Source: Taibaiella helvus_B
GTDB taxonomy: Bacteria > Bacteroidota > Bacteroidia > Chitinophagales > Chitinophagaceae
Assembly: GCA_040392805.1 (NCBI GenBank)
Contig: JBEBVI010000040.1
Span: 1 to 17,669, forward strand
Direction: 5' to 3'
DNA length: 17,669 nucleotides
A program made the position numbers and the translations under genes. This document shows positions 14,553 to 17,669 of the stretch, piece after piece. Each line of letters opens with the position of its first letter. Within the stretch, counting starts at the first letter, position 1. A model generated the notes under the pieces. It was not told the origin of the DNA. It was given only the letters and a program-made list of their open reading frames with translations, and did no database searches.

Positions 14553-15980
14553 ATGAGCTCAGAAGAAATAATAAACAAACTCAACCAGCTTGACCTGTCC
14601 AGCAGAGAACTTGACATTCAGGAACCGGAGCGAATAGAAATGATGAACAGGGTAGTCGGCTACAGTAATCAATTTATATCCCGATTGGATAGGATAAAAG
14701 GTTTTAATGAAAAAAGACCCGGAACATTAACCATTAAAAATAAAAAAACACCTCTCCCGGACCTCCTTGAGCTCTATCAAAAAGAGGTGGCTGAGAACGG
14801 AATCAATGCCGCTTCTCCAAAGCACTTAGGCTATATCCCGGGAGGAGGTATTTTTACAGCAGCACTTGCCGATTTTATTGCAGCAGTGACCAATCCCTTT
14901 GCCGGTACTTATTATGCATCTCCCGGTGCTGCCACTATAGAAAATGAAGTAATCAACTGGCTGAAATCTGTTTTTTCTTTTCCTGAAACTGCTACCGGGT
15001 GTTTGTCTTCCGGTGGCTCCATATCTACGCTTATTGCCTTTACTGCAGCAAGAGATAAACACAAAATTAAAAATGAGCTTATCCCTAAAAGCGTGGTTTA
15101 TCTTAGCGGACAAGTACATCATTCTACCCAAAAGGCATTACGCATTATTGGCCTGGAAGATGTAATTATCCGTCATATCCCTCTAGACAGCAGGCACAGG
15201 ATTATACCAGGCGCATTAAATACGCTGATAGAAAAAGATAAAGCAGACGGGCTTAATCCTTTTTTAATAGTAGCCACAGCAGGCACTACAGACACAGGGA
15301 CCATTGACCCGTTAAATGAGATTGCCGGCATAGCTGAACAGCACAAACTGTGGTTTCATGTGGATGCTGCTTATGGCGGCTTTTTTATCCTGACATCAAA
15401 AAAAGATCTATTCAAAGGAATTGAAAGAGCAGATTCATTAATTGCTGATCCCCATAAGGGATTATTTCTGCCCTATGGTGTGGGGGCCGTATTAATTAAA
15501 GACAGTAATACCATCCTGCATTCCAATTATTATACCGCTCACTACATGCAGGACGGGCATAATGAGGAGCTGCTGAAAAGCCCTGCTAACCTGTCGCCGG
15601 AGCTGACAAAGCATTTCAGGGGGCTTCGTGTATGGTTGCCGTTGCAGCTGCATGGCACAGCGCCTTTTGTCGCCTGCCTTGAAGAAAAACTATTATTGGT
15701 AAAATACTTCAGAAACAAGCTCAGCGAACTTGGTTTTTGCCTCGGCCCGGAGCCCGATCTGTCTGTCAGCTATTTTTGGTATCCGTTCCCATCCGGTACT
15801 GATGAAAAGAACAGGCAGCTTATGGCTGAAATACACAAAGACGGTTCCGTTTTTTTAAGCTCATCCGTTATCAACGAACAGTTTGTCATCCGGATCGCTG
15901 TTTTAGCATTCCGGACAAAAAAAGAGACCATAGACGAAGCAGTTGAAATGATTAAACGCTGTTTAAAAATAATATTATGA
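14553..15980 (+). CDS. Group II pyridoxal-phosphate-dependent decarboxylase (aromatic-amino-acid decarboxylase-like), 475 aa
   Basis: A fold-type I PLP enzyme of the AADC/glutamate-decarboxylase group. The ATG at 14553 is preferred; the frame continues 8 codons up to a TTG at 14529 with no supporting signal. Visible family motifs: SPKHLGYIPGGG and the ASPGAATIENEVINWL segment, SSGGSIS (about 152-158), QVHHST with the ring-stacking His190, HVDAAYGG with Asp271 binding the PLP ring nitrogen, and ADPHKGLFLPYGVGA with the Schiff-base Lys302. Full length. The substrate cannot be read off: AADC, diaminobutyrate and other decarboxylases share these motifs, and PHKG replaces the PHKW of animal AADC. 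It is 182 bp from the AhpD-like gene, so it may be separately transcribed. Confidence 0.9.
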   Translation: MSSEEIINKLNQLDLSSRELDIQEPERIEMMNRVVGYSNQFISRLDRIKGFNEKRPGTLTIKNKKTPLPDLLELYQKEVAENGINAASPKHLGYIPGGGIFTAALADFIAAVTNPFAGTYYASPGAATIENEVINWLKSVFSFPETATGCLSSGGSISTLIAFTAARDKHKIKNELIPKSVVYLSGQVHHSTQKALRIIGLEDVIIRHIPLDSRHRIIPGALNTLIEKDKADGLNPFLIVATAGTTDTGTIDPLNEIAGIAEQHKLWFHVDAAYGGFFILTSKKDLFKGIERADSLIADPHKGLFLPYGVGAVLIKDSNTILHSNYYTAHYMQDGHNEELLKSPANLSPELTKHFRGLRVWLPLQLHGTAPFVACLEEKLLLVKYFRNKLSELGFCLGPEPDLSVSYFWYPFPSGTDEKNRQLMAEIHKDGSVFLSSSVINEQFVIRIAVLAFRTKKETIDEAVEMIKRCLKIIL

Positions 15981-16073
15981 TCAGGCTTGAAGTACCCGGG
16001 AAAATATTTTCTCATAGATTGCAAATCCGGAGCAGAGCTAACCACCTCCTATAGCTATGATGTATAAACGGGA

Positions 16074-16559
16074 TTATAAAAGAACCACTGCTAATGTTTC
16101 AGCCAATAATTCAATAGTCTGTTCTGCAAAATCAATTTGTCTGCTACTGAAATCTGGTGCAACACTGTTCAACTGCGCAGCCAGCACTTCTTTTCCAAGA
16201 TAAACAATAGACAAAAAAGCGACAGCTCCCTGGTCCTGATCGGAAAAACGGTCTGCAAACCCAGTAATTCCTATACCAACAGAAGCGCTAAATAGTGAAG
16301 TCACTTCCATAGCCATTCTTTTAGAGATATCAGCGCCCACTCCAAACCGGGGCAGGGCATAGATAGGCTCCACGCCCAGGTGCCTGGTTTTCTGTGCACA
16401 ATTATAGGCTGTAATACCACCCTCCAGAATAGAGCTTGCCTGGGGAAGATTACTCAACAGGAACTGCAGGTAGCCTGCCGTCACACTTTCTGCAACGGCA
16501 ACAGTTTGTTGATGCTCCAATAAAATTTCGCTTATCTGCTCCAAAAAAGATCGTTCCAT
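16074..16559 (-). CDS. Stand-alone CinA C-terminal domain protein (nicotinamide-nucleotide amidase-like), 161 aa
   Basis: Matches the CinA C-terminal/PncC domain, which in characterised members deamidates nicotinamide mononucleotide to nicotinate mononucleotide. The N-terminal AESVTAGYL (23-31, conserved Ser25), GGITAYNCAQKTRHLGV (47-63) and MAMEVTSLFSASVGIGITGFA (82-102) are typical. The family's usual AESCTGG and GIAGPxGG are altered to AESVTAG and GITGFADRFSDQDQG, as in a divergent subfamily, so substrate use is uncertain. The N-terminal molybdopterin-binding-like domain of full CinA is absent. The start is 1 bp after the SDR stop, and AGGTGA overlapping that stop can serve as ribosome-binding site, so the two genes are translationally linked. 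It may act in NAD salvage. Confidence 0.9.
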   Translation of the reverse strand: MERSFLEQISEILLEHQQTVAVAESVTAGYLQFLLSNLPQASSILEGGITAYNCAQKTRHLGVEPIYALPRFGVGADISKRMAMEVTSLFSASVGIGITGFADRFSDQDQGAVAFLSIVYLGKEVLAAQLNSVAPDFSSRQIDFAEQTIELLAETLAVVLL

Positions 16560-16560
16560 A

Positions 16561-17565
16561 TCACCTGCTTTTTCGTTTCAATCGTTTTTTCTCTTGTTTC
16601 ATCCTTTCTTTTACATCAGTTTCCACTCCATGATGCTGTGAAGGCTCAAACAGATTTCCCTGAGTATCGGCCGCCGGAGGACTATGCTTTATCTGATGCT
16701 TATAAACAATCCGGGCTGCAATTCTGTAGGAAAGACGGGGCATAATCCTGTGCACTGTATAAGCAACATGTGTTTTCCATCCTACAGCCATATCCCGGTT
16801 CCTGTTACCTGCAGCAGCATGCAGTACGGCATAGACAGCTTTTTCGGTCCTGTCCATCATACCCATCCGGGGTGCATGCCCCGTGTGGTTCGCCGCATTA
16901 TCCCAAATAGGCGTATTCAAAGCCCAGGGGTCAACCGACACAATAGCAATGTTTTTAATACCGGATAAACGCAGCTCCTGCCGCAGCACAATACCCAGGT
17001 TTTTCAATCCCGCTTTAGAAGCGGCATAAGCAGCCTGGTAGGGTGTGGGTAAGCGGCTCTCGGCTGAAACAATATTAATAAGCCTGCCTTCACCTTGCAG
17101 CAAAAACTGCTGTAAGGCAAAGTAGCTGCCATTCATAGTCCCCTTCAGGTTTACATCTATTACACGCTGGTGTTCTGCCAAAGGCGTTTCCCAATAACTG
17201 CCAAAAACAGTTACTCCGGCATTATTTACCCACACATCTACCCTGCCCCACTTCCCGACTGCTGCGGCCAGCAAGGCTTTTACAGCATTTGTATCGCTGA
17301 TATCGGCAGGCACCACCATACTTTGCCCGCCTTGCGCTTCAATCTGGTCGGCCACTTCTTTAAGTGTACCGGCATTACGTGCTGACAATACTACTTTTGC
17401 ATTGTTCCTTGCAGCAGCCAAAGCTATTCCCCGGCCTAATCCACTGCTGGCACCGGTTACCACCCACACACGGCCATCGAGCCTTCTTGCCTGATTTGAA
17501 GAAAGAGGATAAGTAGCACAGCCTGTGAGTGTATATAGTATGATTATGATTCCAATAAATTTCAT
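16561..17565 (-). CDS. Short-chain dehydrogenase/reductase with lipoprotein-type N-terminus, 334 aa
   Basis: A classical SDR: the NAD(P)-binding TGASSGLG (37-44), NNAG (114-117), the catalytic Ser167 in INIVSAES, and Tyr180-x-x-x-Lys184 in AAYAASKAG are all present. The C-terminal 50 residues (after about 285) are a charged tail ending in Lys/Arg-rich sequence, beyond the usual 250-280 aa. The N-terminus is unusual: MKFIGIIIILYTLTGC is a hydrophobic segment ending in the lipobox LTGC (Cys16), about 20 residues before the Rossmann fold. That would place an NAD(P)H enzyme outside the cytoplasm or anchor it to the membrane. No good later ATG exists before the nucleotide-binding motif. It is the first gene of a two-gene operon with the CinA-like gene. 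Substrate unknown. Confidence 0.92.
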   Translation of the reverse strand: MKFIGIIIILYTLTGCATYPLSSNQARRLDGRVWVVTGASSGLGRGIALAAARNNAKVVLSARNAGTLKEVADQIEAQGGQSMVVPADISDTNAVKALLAAAVGKWGRVDVWVNNAGVTVFGSYWETPLAEHQRVIDVNLKGTMNGSYFALQQFLLQGEGRLINIVSAESRLPTPYQAAYAASKAGLKNLGIVLRQELRLSGIKNIAIVSVDPWALNTPIWDNAANHTGHAPRMGMMDRTEKAVYAVLHAAAGNRNRDMAVGWKTHVAYTVHRIMPRLSYRIAARIVYKHQIKHSPPAADTQGNLFEPSQHHGVETDVKERMKQEKKRLKRKSR

Positions 17566-17669
17566 CGGCTCTGTTTATTTCAAAATATAAATTATGCTTT
17601 CGGGCTATTGATATTGCCGGGTATATAAAATAACAACGGTTATACATTCAACCTGATTGATATCAGGGT

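Noticed and set aside
14826..15131. 101-codon minus-strand open frame within the decarboxylase gene
   Set aside because: Fully antisense to a strongly supported enzyme gene and without recognisable motifs.
16000..16011. GAAAATATTTTC palindrome between the convergent decarboxylase and CinA-like genes as a bidirectional terminator
   Set aside because: The stem is AT-only apart from its end pair, has no loop and no following T tract, so it would be too weak.
17652..17668. CCTGAT/ATCAGG short inverted repeat at the window end
   Set aside because: Too short and cut by the window edge; nothing downstream to interpret it.

Overview
This 17.7 kb window looks like a chromosomal piece from a member of the Bacteroidota, probably a Chitinophagaceae- or Sphingobacteria-type organism. 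The grounds are four consecutive genes for secreted proteins with type IX secretion (T9SS) C-terminal sorting domains, a TPR-type sensor histidine kinase, and -7 boxes of the Bacteroidota form TAnnTTTG. The genus is not resolved. Base composition is moderately AT-rich throughout and I see no abrupt change that would mark an island.

Region 1 (1-7881, minus strand) is a run of four genes for exported proteins, read from high to low coordinates: a beta-propeller-like type A cargo of 739 aa; two tandem paralogs with type B (gliding-motility-associated) C-termini, of 713 and 945 aa; and a smaller protein with a type A tail, cut by the window edge. Gaps of 102, 37 and 25 bp suggest one transcription unit. 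The two type B genes share a long N-terminal module and look like an old duplication.

Region 2 (7882-10668, plus strand) starts from a divergent promoter region. It encodes a TPR/HisKA_3 sensor kinase and, 6 bp later, a NarL/LuxR-type response regulator. The arrangement makes this pair the natural candidate regulator of the divergent surface-protein genes, which is inference only. Region 3 (10669-11228) is non-coding. It holds a perfect 11-bp hairpin and, next to it, a 255-bp MITE-like element with perfect 18-bp terminal inverted repeats and a 9-bp direct repeat at its borders.

Region 4 (11229-15980, plus strand) begins with a tight block: a four-helix DoxX-like membrane protein, an ECF sigma factor, GTP cyclohydrolase I (folE, overlapping the sigma gene by 11 bp) and a compact FAD/NAD(P)H oxidoreductase. 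After a 327-bp gap with its own likely promoter comes an AhpD-like carboxymuconolactone decarboxylase family protein. A group II PLP-dependent decarboxylase follows 182 bp later. The first four are probably one operon with pteridine and redox functions under ECF control; membership of the last two is uncertain.

Region 5 (16074-17565, minus strand) is a two-gene operon: an unusual short-chain dehydrogenase carrying a lipoprotein-type N-terminus, followed after 1 bp by a stand-alone CinA C-terminal-domain protein. The most interesting items are the MITE-like element, the sigma/DoxX/FolE/reductase block, the lipobox-bearing SDR, and the surface-protein cluster facing a two-component system. No rRNA, tRNA, CRISPR array or complete transposase was seen.
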